DNA from: Bryoerythrophyllum caledonicum
Taxonomy: Eukaryota; Streptophyta; Bryopsida; Pottiales; Pottiaceae
DNA length: 64,000 nucleotides
Reading direction: 5' to 3'
Assembly: GCA_963971425.1 (NCBI GenBank)
Contig: OZ020515.1
Span: 11,300,291 to 11,364,290 of the forward strand
Below, one piece after another: positions 49,755 through 60,545 of the stretch (position 1 is the first letter of the stretch; each line of letters begins with the position of its first letter). Position numbers and translations under genes: made by a program. Under the pieces are notes generated by a model. It was not told the origin of the DNA. It searched no databases and saw nothing but the letters and a program-made list of their open reading frames with translations.

Positions 49755-51235
49755 TCATGGGGTGTCTTGAATATCTGGAAGGGCTTGGTTGTTTTCAATT
49801 TTGCGTTTATGTAGAAGGATGGACATAGCGTGTTGTATGGCAATGATGTTAATATTCTTGAAAGTGTTTGTAATTGTATTGATGGGAATTTTGAAGATAT
49901 CTTCTAGGACTTTTATAGATGGGATAAAGGTGGTGGCGCGAGCGCCGGCTGTGATTACCATAAGGGGGTCCACTTTCCAGCCAAGGGCATTGATGTCATC
50001 TATGAGTGGTTGGTATTTATTGATTTTGTTTTCGATTGTTAAAGGGGAAAATCTATCATTACAATATGTAAATTCAATGAATTGAATGGTATAGTTTTGG
50101 TTTATGTGGTCGGGTGGGGGGTCATTGTATGGGGGGCCTCTAACACATAGTATGTCTGGTTTGAGTCGGGCATTGCAATGGCATCGTTGGGTTTCACATG
50201 TACATGGGAGTAGCCATGGTGGGACCGTGTTTTCTTGTGGATTGTTGTTAAAGGTGCCGGCATTCATGAGGATAAAACATCTAGATTTGCTATGGGAGGT
50301 GATTAATTTGCGGATTTCCCATACGGCTTTGTTATGTCTTTTGACAATTAGGGAGTGTATGTGGTGGTTTTGGCATTTGAGTAGAACATGAAGCCATGTG
50401 TCGGGGTCCGTTGAGGGGCATATGGGACATGTTATGGATGGGAATCTTTCTATTCCAAAGAAGAGTTGTTTTCGGGCGTTTCCCATGTATTGTCCGGTAC
50501 GGAATTTAATAAGGCATGTTATTTGTGAGTCGGTGATGATTGGATTTTTCCAAAAGTTTGTAGAGAGTTCATTGTCAATATTGTTGTTGTTAGTCCACTT
50601 TTCTATGTTAGGGAAGTTATCTGAGATTGTGTCAAGGTTATTATATAGGTCTTGTTTTTGTAGGTATTTATTCAAAAATCTAATCGGGCCTTTATCGGGG
50701 GTGTCTTCTTTGGAGGGCCAATCTTCTTTTTGGAAGTAGTATGGGGTGGCGTGGGCATGTTCGTGTGGGTCTTTGGCATTTTTGTATGATTTTTCCCGGC
50801 CCTCTTTTGCGAGTTTATCCGCTTGTTCGTTACCATCAATATCAGCGTGGGCTCGAACTTTGTGGATAGTTGTGATTTGTCTTCGTTTTAGTATCATTTG
50901 TACCATAGATTTTAGTATTATTTGGTCGGGGTGGCTATTGTGGAGGGTCGGATGTGTAATTTGGGTGTTTAGTAAGTATAGTGCGTTAATGCAGTCTGTA
51001 AAGATGTGTGCTGGTTCATTGTTGTATTTTGTTGTAACAATTTCTAGTGTTTTGTGGATGGCCATGAGTTCTGCTCTAAGGATGTTTTGTAGTCCATGCA
51101 GTCTTTTGGCTAGTTTGATTTCTTTCGAAGGATTATATATACCATAACCGGCTTTTTCTCTGCGCCAATTACCCGGACTGACCTGTTCTGGTGGTTTGAA
51201 AGAGCCATCGGTATAGTAGCTATATGCGGAATCAA
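49755..51235 (-). pseudogene. LINE ORF2 C-terminal part: RNase H and Cys/His tail
   Basis: Minus-strand frame with RNase H type I motifs: YYTDGS (about 51205), ILRAELMAIHKTLEI, HIFTDCINALYLLN and VRAHADIDGNEQADKLAKEG, that is the D-E-D-D active site. The tail has CPICPSTDPDTWLHVLLKC then HNKAVW, a CCHC-like pattern common at LINE ORF2 ends, followed by about 200 further residues. The frame is uninterrupted from about 51235 to the stop, so this is the best-kept part. It is not in the RT frame, so at least one frameshift lies between 51235 and 52057. Confidence 0.88.
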
Positions 51236-53232
51236 ATTTTGGTACAGTGTTAGTTTGGTAGTCCGGGAGGGGTGGAAGTGGGAAAATGTGATCTAATGTG
51301 TTGTTATTGTAGTTTAGTTTTGACCATTTTTTTGCTTTTATTGACTAATGTTTGTACAGGTGTTGGTGGGACTATCTTTGTATATATCCGATTTATGTTA
51401 AGAGTTTTTGCTATGGAGGTGAGTTCGGTAAGTTGGTCTATGGTGCCAAGGGTTTGGTTTTGGTGAACGCATATTATTTGTAATGTGGATGGTTCAATCC
51501 TGGACTTTTTTAGCTCGGGTGGTATAGTAGGTTCTTCATAATAAATTGAGTCTGCTTCAAATATTGCAAGGATGTGGGAGTCTGCAAATGGGCTTGACTG
51601 GGGATTAAAGTTTTGGTACCAATTTTTGTCTGGGGTGATAATGAGTGTAGATGTGTATTGTGGGTCGTTTTTCGCAGCGAGGCGGGCCCAATGTAGTGCT
51701 TGTTGAGTTTTTTCTTCATTGTGGGGGTGAGCTATACCATTCCCGACCCATTTATAGTCAAATGCTTTTCCGAGGGAGCCAAATATTTTGTCTCTTTCAA
51801 AGGGTGAGTAGAATTTTTTTAATTTGGTGGAACATGTGACGGGGGAAGAGAAGTATGATTGTTCAATGTTAAAGGATGATATTAATGAGTCTAGAATAGA
51901 TGTGGGTATTGTGTATTGTGCATTTTTTAGGGGGTTATTTTTTGAGATGCGGTATTTATATCTTTGGTATAGCCAAATTATTTCGGTTTCAAATGGTTGG
52001 GTAATTGGTTCAATGTTTGTAGGGGTTTTTAGTTTTATATTGTATTGGTTCCATAGCTATCGGAGTCTATTAGTGGGGATAGTGTGTAGATGTCGGCCAT
52101 TTGCTTCATATAGATGGGCTTGATTGTTCTCTAGTTTTATTGAGTTCGAGGTTGTCGTAATATCTCTTTCGGGATTACATCCCGTTGTATAGATGTTAAG
52201 GAGTGGGATGATTATAGGTGGAGTTACGGATCTTGAGTCTTGTAGTTGTTCTTGGGGGTGGTGAGCTTTAATGATTTCCGAGTAGAATTTATCTTTGATT
52301 TTTTGATAGTATTGTTTTAGCTTTTCTGTGTTGAATGTGGAGGTATTACAGTCGTGTCTTGGAAAAAGGTGTCTTTGAGCGAGCCATTTGTTGAATGTAT
52401 TGTTGTTGTGTTGCCATTGGCAAAGGTATTTTGTATAGGTATTTTGTATTCTATTGGCATCTTTTTGTTGTATGTGTTTGTGGCTTATGATGTTATGGAT
52501 AGGATATGTGGTGGGGTTTTTGGTGATGTATGTTGGGGGGTGAGGGTGGTATGGGTATGAGGGGTTGGGAGGGTGGATTGGTGGTAGGGTGGTTCTTGGG
52601 AGAATGTTATTGTTGATGGTGATGAATGGGTCTTGTAGTATGTAGGAGTGTGGGTGTATGTTACAAGGGATATTGCATGTAGTTGGGCATGTTGAATGGC
52701 AAAAAAGTTGTTTGGCAACATTTAGTGCATTCTTGATTAGTTTGGATGGGGTGAAGTGGAAGGTTTTGAAGTCCTCGTGATTCATGATGTGTGTGCCGTT
52801 TGGTAGAGTGATTTGTTTTAGTTCAAAGATGTTTTTTGAGAGGAGCTTTTGTAAAAGTTTTTGGGAGAGTTGGGCGTTGAGTGTATTATGGTTGCATGTT
52901 TCTTGCCGCCATATTATTTCTAATGATGTTTGATCTAATAGGAAATTTGGAAGAGTACTTTTAAGGTGAACTTTAGCTTCGTGTTTCAATAAGAAAAATG
53001 TACGGGTTATAGGTGATCTTATACAATCTGTTTTTTGAATTCTGGGTATATTTTTGGCACCACCATATTGAGCAAGAACGTATTGTGTTAGTCCATTATA
53101 TATTTTTCCGAGCCTACCTTTGTCATTTAGAGCATTTTGTAGTTGTTCCCCGATACATCTTAGATAGGCATTTTTTAGGGAGAAAGCTTCAAGTCCAAAT
53201 AGGTTATGTGGGAGTTGGGTTATTGCATTTTA
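51236..53232 (-). pseudogene. LINE ORF2 spacer between RT and RNase H
   Basis: Frame 52989-52057 is in phase with the RT frame (stop TAA at 53230-53232 between them). It contains 310 codons rich in Asn, Thr, His, Ile and Pro with no recognised domain. A TAG at 52057-52059 ends it; translation in the same phase continues for a further stretch of protein-like sequence before the RNase H frame. Around 650 residues separate RT and RNase H, far more than in common LINEs. Confidence 0.6.
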
Positions 53233-54611
53233 CATGCACTTTGGCATACCACAGATGGTTTTTTGTATGGCTATAATTTTTTGGTCAAGTTTTTTAATAG
53301 CTGGCATAGAGTATGGTACTGCGTAAAAGCTATATGCTACCCCTGGGCGTATTACGGTGTCAACCATTTTAATTTTTTGTTTCATGGTGGCCGGACATGT
53401 TGATAGTTCTTTGCATTGTTTAGTGAGTTTTGTTGTTGTAGTGTGGATTTGGATTTTCCATTTTAGAGAGGGGACAAGATTTGTGCCTAGGTAAACATAT
53501 GCTTCGTTTTGGTGTAGTATGGGGATTGGTTGACCGCGGTAGTTGATGTTAGAAGCTTGCATTAGGGCTTTAAATGTGGTTGGATTTAATTTGGATTTAT
53601 TTGGGCATCCTGTAGCCGCGCATTTTGGGACGCCTACGTCCATACCAGTCCATTTACAGTATCTGTCGATTTTATCAATTTGAGTTTGTAATGATTTTAT
53701 TTTGTTAGTTATAGTAGCAAGATCATCGGCGTATGCGGCGGAGTTTATGGTTATTTGTGATGTACCAAAGGTGTATCTATTATTGCCTCGCTCTAGCCAT
53801 CTAAGTAGTGGTTCTAAAAATATGATGAATAGGTATGGACTGAGGGTGTCTCCTTGTATAGTGCCTCTAAGAATGGGGATGGGTTTAGTTTTACCAAAGT
53901 GCTCACCGATGTAGTAAGTAGATGATTGAGAATAGATATTTCCAATGAGTGCAATTGCATCTTTTGGGTATCCGATATCAGTCATTATTGTTAATAATCG
54001 GGCGTGGTCTATAGAGCCAAAGGCGTTTTTGAAGTCAACATATAGATCGTATATGTCTTGATTTGTGAATCGTGCATCTTCTAGTGCGGCTATTATAGTT
54101 TGTATTTGTCTAGAGGTACTTCTCTCTGCTCTAAATCCTTCTTGGCTATCGTGCAGGATTTTAAACTTTTCACCATATGCGGATAATATTGAGGTAAGTG
54201 TACTGGTGTAGAGTTTGTATATTGTATTGGCTAATGCTATTGGTCTATGATTTGGTAATATTGAGGGATCTCCTTTTTTATATAGTAAGATTGTTGCACT
54301 TGTTTTCCATGAGGTTGGTATTTGTTTTTGTTTATAGCAATGAGAGAAAAATAGAAATATTAATTTGTGAAATCTTAGGGGCATGTTTTTGAGTATTGAG
54401 TTTGGTATGCGGTCTGGTCCTGGGGCTTTGTTATTTCCGAGGTTGCGTAGGCATGTATCGTATATGGCTCTGTTGAAATATGTGTGTAATGGAGTTTCCG
54501 GGTCGCCTCGTTTGTCTAGGGTAAAACCATCTAGATCATGCCATGGGTATTGGCGTACTGCACATGTGCATTCGATTGGATGTTGTGGTTGGTAGTTGCA
54601 TGTTGGTACTG
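53233..54611 (-). pseudogene. LINE ORF2 reverse transcriptase
   Basis: Starts in this frame near 54611 after a frameshift from the endonuclease frame. Motifs in order: NNKAPGPDRIPNSIL, ATILLYKKGDPSILPNHRPI, DSQEGFRAERST, LYVDFKNAFGSIDH, GTIQGDTLSPYLFIIFLEPL, and the catalytic AAYADDLA (about 53721-53738), then a thumb-like region. Typical order of a non-LTR RT domain. The frame ends at TAA 53230-53232. Confidence 0.92.
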
Positions 54612-56774
54612 TAGGTCTATTGTTTTTGTCTGTTGTTTGAATATTTCGTTTGCGATGTCTTCTGGACTGGTTAGTATGTTATTATATTGGTCAATGATAG
54701 AATCTAGTGGTGGGGATTCAGAGTTTCTAAAAACTTTTTTATTTATTTTCTTAGGGCTGGTTTCATATAGTTGTCTATATTTTGAGATGGCTTTTTTAAT
54801 ATTGTCTTTTGAGTATTTTGTAGTTATTTTTCATGCTTGTATATTGGCATTTTTTGCGATTAGTGCAATGTCTGTTATCCATGTGTCATGGGGTAGGTTT
54901 GGGGGAGGTGGGACGGGAATTTGGATATGTTGTAGAGTTAGTAGTTCATTACATATGGGATGGTTACGTCATTGTGGGTTATTTTTTACAATTCTAATTG
55001 TTTTACGTATTGTATGGTATGTGGTTAAGTGTTGTTTCCATATTTTTGAGAGTTTTCGGGGTAAATAGCCACCTTGTTGTGCTGTACGGTTTGTCAATTG
55101 TGGTATTGGTTGGGCCATGCAAGTCTGTTCCAATGTGTTAGAGATATTGTTTATAATTGTATCTAGAGTGTGACATGTTTCGTGCCATTGTGTTTGAGAG
55201 AGTTGATTATTATTGTCAAGGATGTTTATAAGAGAGTCAATTGATATGGAGTTTTCTTCGAAGAACTTTGTGTTGAATTTTTCTAATTTATCTTTTGGGA
55301 TGGGGTTAAGTATGCGTTTAGTAGTATTGTTTGCGGCTATGGGTGTACGACTTATTAGTATGTTATTTGGGATGTTGAGTTGTATTGGTGAGTGATCTGA
55401 GTTGAGAATAATGTCTTTGTTTGTTGTGGAAGTGTATTGTGTACTGTTATTTGTATTTATATAAAAGCCATCTATTAGGCTCCAATCATTATAGTTGTAA
55501 CCACCTTGTCTGGAGTATTGTGTATCAGTGTTTATATAGGTGAAGTTAAGGTTTTCTGTGAATTGGCGCCATTGATAGTCTATGGTTTGAGGTGGTGTGT
55601 TATGATTTCCGTTTTGTCTTCCAATTAGTGCTATGTCTCTGTTGAAATCTCCACATAACAGGTAAGTATGATTAGGGTTTTGATTTAGTTGGGATGTGAT
55701 AGTATTTTGTATATCTATAATAAATCTAGTATCTTCGGGGTGAGATGGCATATACATGTGAAAAATTATCCATGGTTGTAATGGTTGGTTAGTAATTCTA
55801 ATTATTTGAAGATAGGGGGATATGTTCATTGGGGTAGGAATTTTTTTGATGTTGCCCGGGAAGGCATATTTTTTGTGTATTAGTGTAAGTAGACCTCCTC
55901 GTCCTGGTGTGTATGGTCTCCGTTGTTGGATACATCTGGTTAGTGCATGCGTGTTATTAAGAACTAGTTTATAGTCTTGGAATATGTTTTGTATGTATTT
56001 GGTAGATTTTGTGGCGGATATTTTTGTTTCTTGAATGACTATAAGGGCCGGTGGTGTTTCTGCATATGTGGCCAAATTTTGTAAGCTGGGGAGAGCGGTG
56101 TTTAGAGATGATGCATTCCATGTGATGATGTTTGTATATTCATTGTTTGTGTTAGTGTTTTGGTTTGGTGGGGGGGGAAAAGAGGGGGGAGGGGGTGGGT
56201 GTGTGTATTCTACTATGGGGTCAAAACATTTTAGTGTTTCATTAATGAAGTTATTAGGGAGGTAGGGGAATTTCTGTTTAATCGTGTTGCTTGTGGGGGG
56301 TGCGGTTTGACTGTGTATAAAGTCGTATAATTCTTTATGTATTGAGTTTCCGTGGTTTATGATATTTAGGTTATCTTTGAGAAATTTTGTATAGGGGTGT
56401 GTGGTGCGAATATGTCTTTCGGGTGGATTTTGTAGGTTGGATAAGGTTTGTAATAATGTGTTAGTCCATGTAGTTATATTCGGGTTTTGTAGATTTAGGA
56501 GATGGTTACATTCGTCTATGTTTGGGTGGGTGGTAATTACTAATGCATATAATATATGTGTTGCTGGATGTGTATTTTTTTGTTGTATATATTGGGCAAT
56601 ATTTGGGTGCGTTATGTTGTGTAGATGATGTAATATGTGTGTGGTTTTGAGAAGGGGTGAAAATGTCTGAGCAATGTGTTTGTATTCCGGTTGTAGTTTT
56701 ATGGTATTTGGTATGAAGTATATTTTGGCGTTTTTCTTATGTGTTGTGGGATGTCTTTTTAGTACATTAGGCAT
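54612..56774 (-). pseudogene. LINE ORF2 AP-type endonuclease region
   Basis: From ATG 56774 (MPNVLKRHPTTHKK). The first about 200 residues are a domain of unknown type, then a Pro run (PPPPPSFPPPP). The endonuclease follows: ITWNASSLN, IVIQETKIS, YLLCGDFNRD (about 55650), LIDGFYIN and SDHSPIQLN, i.e. the Asn, Glu, Asp and SDH catalytic motifs of APE-type LINE endonucleases. Stops TGA at 54969-54971 and 54831-54833 interrupt an otherwise continuing frame, which joins the RT by a frameshift near 54605. All catalytic motifs are intact. Confidence 0.92.
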
Positions 56775-56801
56775 GGGTCCCGGGTTGGTTTCTATATCTC
56801 C
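56775..56801 (-). other. 2A-like ribosome-skipping motif in LINE
   Basis: Minus-strand codons read G-D-I-E-T-N-P-G-P directly before the Met of the endonuclease ORF, preceded in frame by LLLLS. This fits the 2A consensus D-x-E-x-N-P-G-P with the usual hydrophobic lead. At such a motif the ribosome releases the upstream chain after Gly and resumes with Pro. Codon by codon reading from 56801 to 56775 is in the frame of ATG 56774. Upstream the frame is open only to TAA 56976-56978 and contains no ATG in that 58-codon interval. Confidence 0.85.
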
Positions 56802-56975
56802 ACTTAGTAATAATAGGATTTTATAGTGTAGAGGTTTAGGGTGTTGTTTTTGGTTTTTTGGTTTGTGTATAAATTTTTGGTAATATTTTGTTTTTATGTT
56901 CTTGTTTTTAGTACTTGTGTGTGTTTTTGTTTTTGGGATTTGTTGCGATTCTGATGTTTTCTGTGGTTTTGAGTG

Positions 56976-58064
56976 TTATCTTTGTATATGTGTTTTTTAT
57001 AGTGTGTGTATGGGCTTGTTTATAGTTTTTAAGGTGTGTTTTTGTGTGTGTCTTTGTGGTTTTGTGTAAGTGGGGTTGTGTTTGCGATTGTGGATGTGTG
57101 AGTGTGTGTGTATGTACGTGTGTGTGTATGTACGTGTGTGTGTATGTACGTGTGTGTATGTATTATGTGTATTTTTGGTCTTATGTGTATATATTTGGTT
57201 GTGTGGATGTATTTTTGTTTTTGTGTATGTGTGTACATGTGTACTTGTGGTTTTATTTTTTGTGTATTTGTGTGTGTGTGAGTGTGTGGGTGTTTGTGTG
57301 TTTGACTTGATTTTGTGTGTGTGTATGTATGGTGGTATGTATGCAATTTTGATGATTGTTTTTGGTGATTTTGTCTTGGTGATAGTTTGTTTGGTTGTGT
57401 TTTTGGGAGGTGTGTGTAAGAGGTGACATGCAAGGTGGTAAATGTTCTTATAAGTTGGAGGTGTTTGAGGGAGTAGGATTTGCGTGTTGTGTGTGTATGT
57501 ATGGGGTGTGTTTGTGATGTAGAGATGTCGTAAGGATGTACGAGTGTTGAGTGTGTGTATCTTGTATGTTTTTTCCCAAGAGATATTCATACCGTAATGG
57601 TATATGCAATAACAATGTTTATAGATATGTGGGGTGAAACCCCAAAAACAATACATGTGTTCAACGTGAGGTCTCCAGGTCATGCATTTAGTTGTAAGTA
57701 TTTTGTGGTAGTAGTAGAGAATGTGTCTAGAGTAGGAGGTGACTAGTGATGAGGAGGTACATCTTGTGGTAAGGCTAAGATATACTACAACTATAGTAGT
57801 GAAAAGATATGTCATTATTAAGGGCAAGGTAGTGAGAGGCTGAAGCCTTTGGGAGTTTACATCTAGTTGTAGTGGTGTGGGGGGTACTAATATAGTATGT
57901 GTGAGAGTACTAACTAGCATATAGTAGTAACAAGAAGAAAACATACTAGAGGGGATAATAGGAATGTTTGAAGAGAATTGGGGAGTATGGAGGGGAGGGG
58001 TGCTAACCTTGTCCTTCCATGTGGTGCCATATTGGTAATTTCTTCGACTGGGGTCATTGGTCAA
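56976..58064 (-). pseudogene. LINE ORF2 upstream frame / linker, low complexity
   Basis: ATG 58064-58062 overlaps the ORF1 stop as ATGA. The frame is open for 355 codons to TAA 56997-56999. It is in the same phase as the 2A motif and endonuclease; only that TAA and TAA 56976-56978 intervene. The first 200 codons look weakly protein-like; the rest is His/Thr/Lys-rich and produced by (GT)n-like sequence (about 57090-57330). It may be the true ORF2 start, or a chance open frame in G-poor DNA. Confidence 0.45.
57090..57330. repeat. Degenerate (GT/GTAT)n microsatellite
   Basis: Plus strand is almost wholly g and t: repeated gtgtgtgtatgtac and tttgtgtgtg units. It sits inside the LINE linker. Confidence 0.8.
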
Positions 58065-59704
58065 TCCACGTTTGAGTGGTCTTCTAAGGCTGGAGTGTTT
58101 GGTGGCCTCGATCCTGTAATTTGTTGCATAGCCATCAATGCTGAGGTCATTAGCTGCTCCACATTTGATAACTTGGCTTGTAGCTCACTGGTGCGGTTAT
58201 CGGTATAGGCTCTTGTGTCTTTGATGATGTCCTCTCTAAGGGTAGAGAGCTCCTGACGCAGTCTTTTGTTGCCTGCATCTATAATAGAGGTCATTTCTGA
58301 CCTGGTGATGCTCGCGGGAGTGGGGGTAGTTTGGAGAGACTCCACGGTGTTTACAAGGGCTTTGTTGATGTCATTAAAACCCCACTTGTCCAATAATGCG
58401 GTGGCGGGTGGGTCCTCTCCTTCGAGGCTACGGCGGTGGGGAGAAATCTCCACTTGGTGATGCCCTATGGTGAATGTCTTGTGAAGAAATTGGCCGTAGA
58501 TGATAGGGTTAGGGAATTGCACATTGGCACTACCGTTGTGCATTCCTCTCTGCTGCCTGTGGAACCATAGGGAGATGATATTTTTGGCTTCAAAGGTTTG
58601 GTGAATGGCTGCCGTGGTTTCTGCCACGCTCATAAGGATGGGAAGATGTGAGAGGGTGACTGTTAATGCATCCTTCTTGGCTCTATCAGCTGGAGAGAGG
58701 CCTCCAGAACTACTAGCACGCGTTGGCATCACCTCATGTTGTGTGGTAATTTGGTGTAGCTCGAATTTCTTGGCTTGTTGAGGGGTTGGGGCAACAATGA
58801 AGGCGTGTGAATCTTCCTGTACCTTCTGTACATCTATAATTTCGAATTCCAAGTTTCTCGAGAAACTATTTTTCACCACATCTTGGAAGAGGGTGTGGGC
58901 AGTCACACCTTTGAGAGACTCGCTCTTGATTCTCACTGATAAATTCTTCCTCGCTACTGCATGGAAAGTCTTACATACTTTCCCTAAGGAGGCCTGTCCT
59001 ATGGGGTCCAAGTGTAGAATGAAGTATCTAGTGCCACGTAGGAGGGCAATAGCATCAACCTCTGGCCTGAGGAGGTGTAGTTTAATAATTCCTGACCATA
59101 TACCTTTCTACCCCTCTTTTTTGACCCCTTTGCATAGAACGGCCATGGGATCCATTAGGTTGGTGCCTAATAGGATGTGCATGTGTTCGAGTCTAGCTAG
59201 TGCCAGCCTCTTCACCTCATCATGGTACATGGGGTGCGGTGGCAATTCGAAGTGAATTGCCACATGGAAGTCATAGGAGAGTCCGGTGATAGGGTGCGTA
59301 GGGATATCGAAGGGTACCTGTGTAAGGTTGTAGTGTTGGCCTTTGATGTTGTTGTTGCGGATCGATGAATATAATAATTGCAGGATCCTTGGGTAAGCCA
59401 CAGTGGTGCCAAGGGCCTCCTCTGCTTCATCCTTGGGTACTCCACGAGTGATCATGTCTCTGATACTCTCTCCACTGAATAGGGGCTCCTGTCCTACATC
59501 CTTGGCGAGCTTTACCATAGTAGAGAAGCCTAACCAAAAATGAAATGAGAAGAGGTCAGGGATGGAGACTTGAATGGGGGTGGGATAGTTACCTCTAGCT
59601 TTCTTGGGTGGGGTTGGGCCTCCACTTGCCATTGAGGCTAAGTCTTCAGCCTCTGTGATCTTCATGACTCCTGGGTGTGGGTTCTCAGTGTCCATGGCAT
59701 CCAT
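58061..59704 (-). pseudogene. LINE ORF1 protein, one in-frame TAG
   Basis: From ATG 59704 (MDAMDTENPHPGVMK), about 547 codons, ending HSNVD then TGA at 58061-58063. A single TAG at 59108-59110 splits the frame; the continuation KGIWSGIIKLHLLRP is in phase. The N-terminal half contains a conserved-looking block (FDIPTHPITGLSYDFHVAIH). The second half has LGKVCKTFHAVARKN, then an RRM-like region (ALTVTLSHLPILMSV) and a C-terminal coiled coil (about 58250-58090, RLRQELSTLREDIIK to LSNVEQLMTSALM). A coiled coil with an RNA-binding domain is typical for LINE ORF1. Base composition is ordinary here, unlike ORF2. Confidence 0.8.
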
Positions 59705-59762
59705 GGGGGTCCTGATAGGTGTAGGGCGCTGGTTTGGAGTCGTTGAGCTAGGCCTGATGGGC

Positions 59763-59818
59763 TGGGGTAGGTCGCTAAGGGGTGGGGTAGGTCGCTAAGG
59801 AGTGGGGTAGGTCGCTTC
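59763..59818. repeat. 20-bp tandem repeat in LINE 5' region
   Basis: ggggtaggtcgct recurs every 20 bp at 59764, 59784 and 59804; looser copies (ggtaggtcgttgggc, gggtcgctgg) continue to 59940. Confidence 0.85.
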
Positions 59819-60350
59819 GCTTGGCTGGGAAAGGTTGGTGTGGGTGTGGGTGTCGACTAGGGAGGTTGTAAGAAGGGAGGGGTAGGTCGTTGGGCTGGTT
59901 GGGGGAGGGTCGCTGGACTCGTTGGGGAGGTCGCTCGCTGGTACTTCAGAACTCCTGCTTCGAGTGGCAGTTGTTCCCCGTTTGTGTGTCTCCCCTTCTG
60001 AGCGTACAAGATACTAGTGTTCCCGCACTCGCTGCGGGCTTCGGCACTTATTGTGGACTTGTGTGTACTGGACTTGGGCTCTCGCTGCAGCACTTGAGTG
60101 TACGGGAATTAAACTCGCTGCGGGCTTCTGACTCGATGCGGACTCCAGTAAACTTCAGTCCTGGGTCGTTTGTGTGCGCACTCATTTTTGGGTTGTATGT
60201 GTGCGGGTCTGGTTCTAGGGTCGTTTGTGTGCGCGTCTGGTGCTTGGGTCTTATGTGTTCGCTGAGGACTCCAGCGGTACTTCAGTATGTCTCAAGTCTC
60301 GGGTCGCTTGTGTTTGTTGTGTCGTGCCTGCAGCGTCTATCTACAGCTCC

Positions 60351-60545
60351 GGTCTTCAACGTCAGTCTGCGTCTCTGTTGTGTGTCTTTCTTGTGAGTGC
60401 CTGCAGGTTTTGGGTCCCGTCGATGTCCACTGATGTAGGTCTAGGTCTTCAACTACAATCTGCGTCTGTCTGTTGTGTGTCTTTCTTGTGAGTGCCTACA
60501 GGTTATGGGTCCCGTCGCTGTCCACTGGTGTTGGTCTAGGTCTTC
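60351..60545. repeat. 93-bp tandem repeat, two copies
   Basis: ggtcttcaac starts at 60351 and 60444, each followed by ctgcgtct, tgttgtgtgtctttcttgtg and gggtcccgtcg. A third start (ggtcttc) is at 60539. Confidence 0.85.

Noticed and set aside
54538-55068. 176-codon plus frame opposite LINE ORF2
   Set aside because: Antisense of G-poor coding DNA, Phe/Ser/Val-rich, no motif.
57044-57426. Cys/Val-rich plus-strand frames
   Set aside because: Translation of a (GT)n-like microsatellite inside the LINE.
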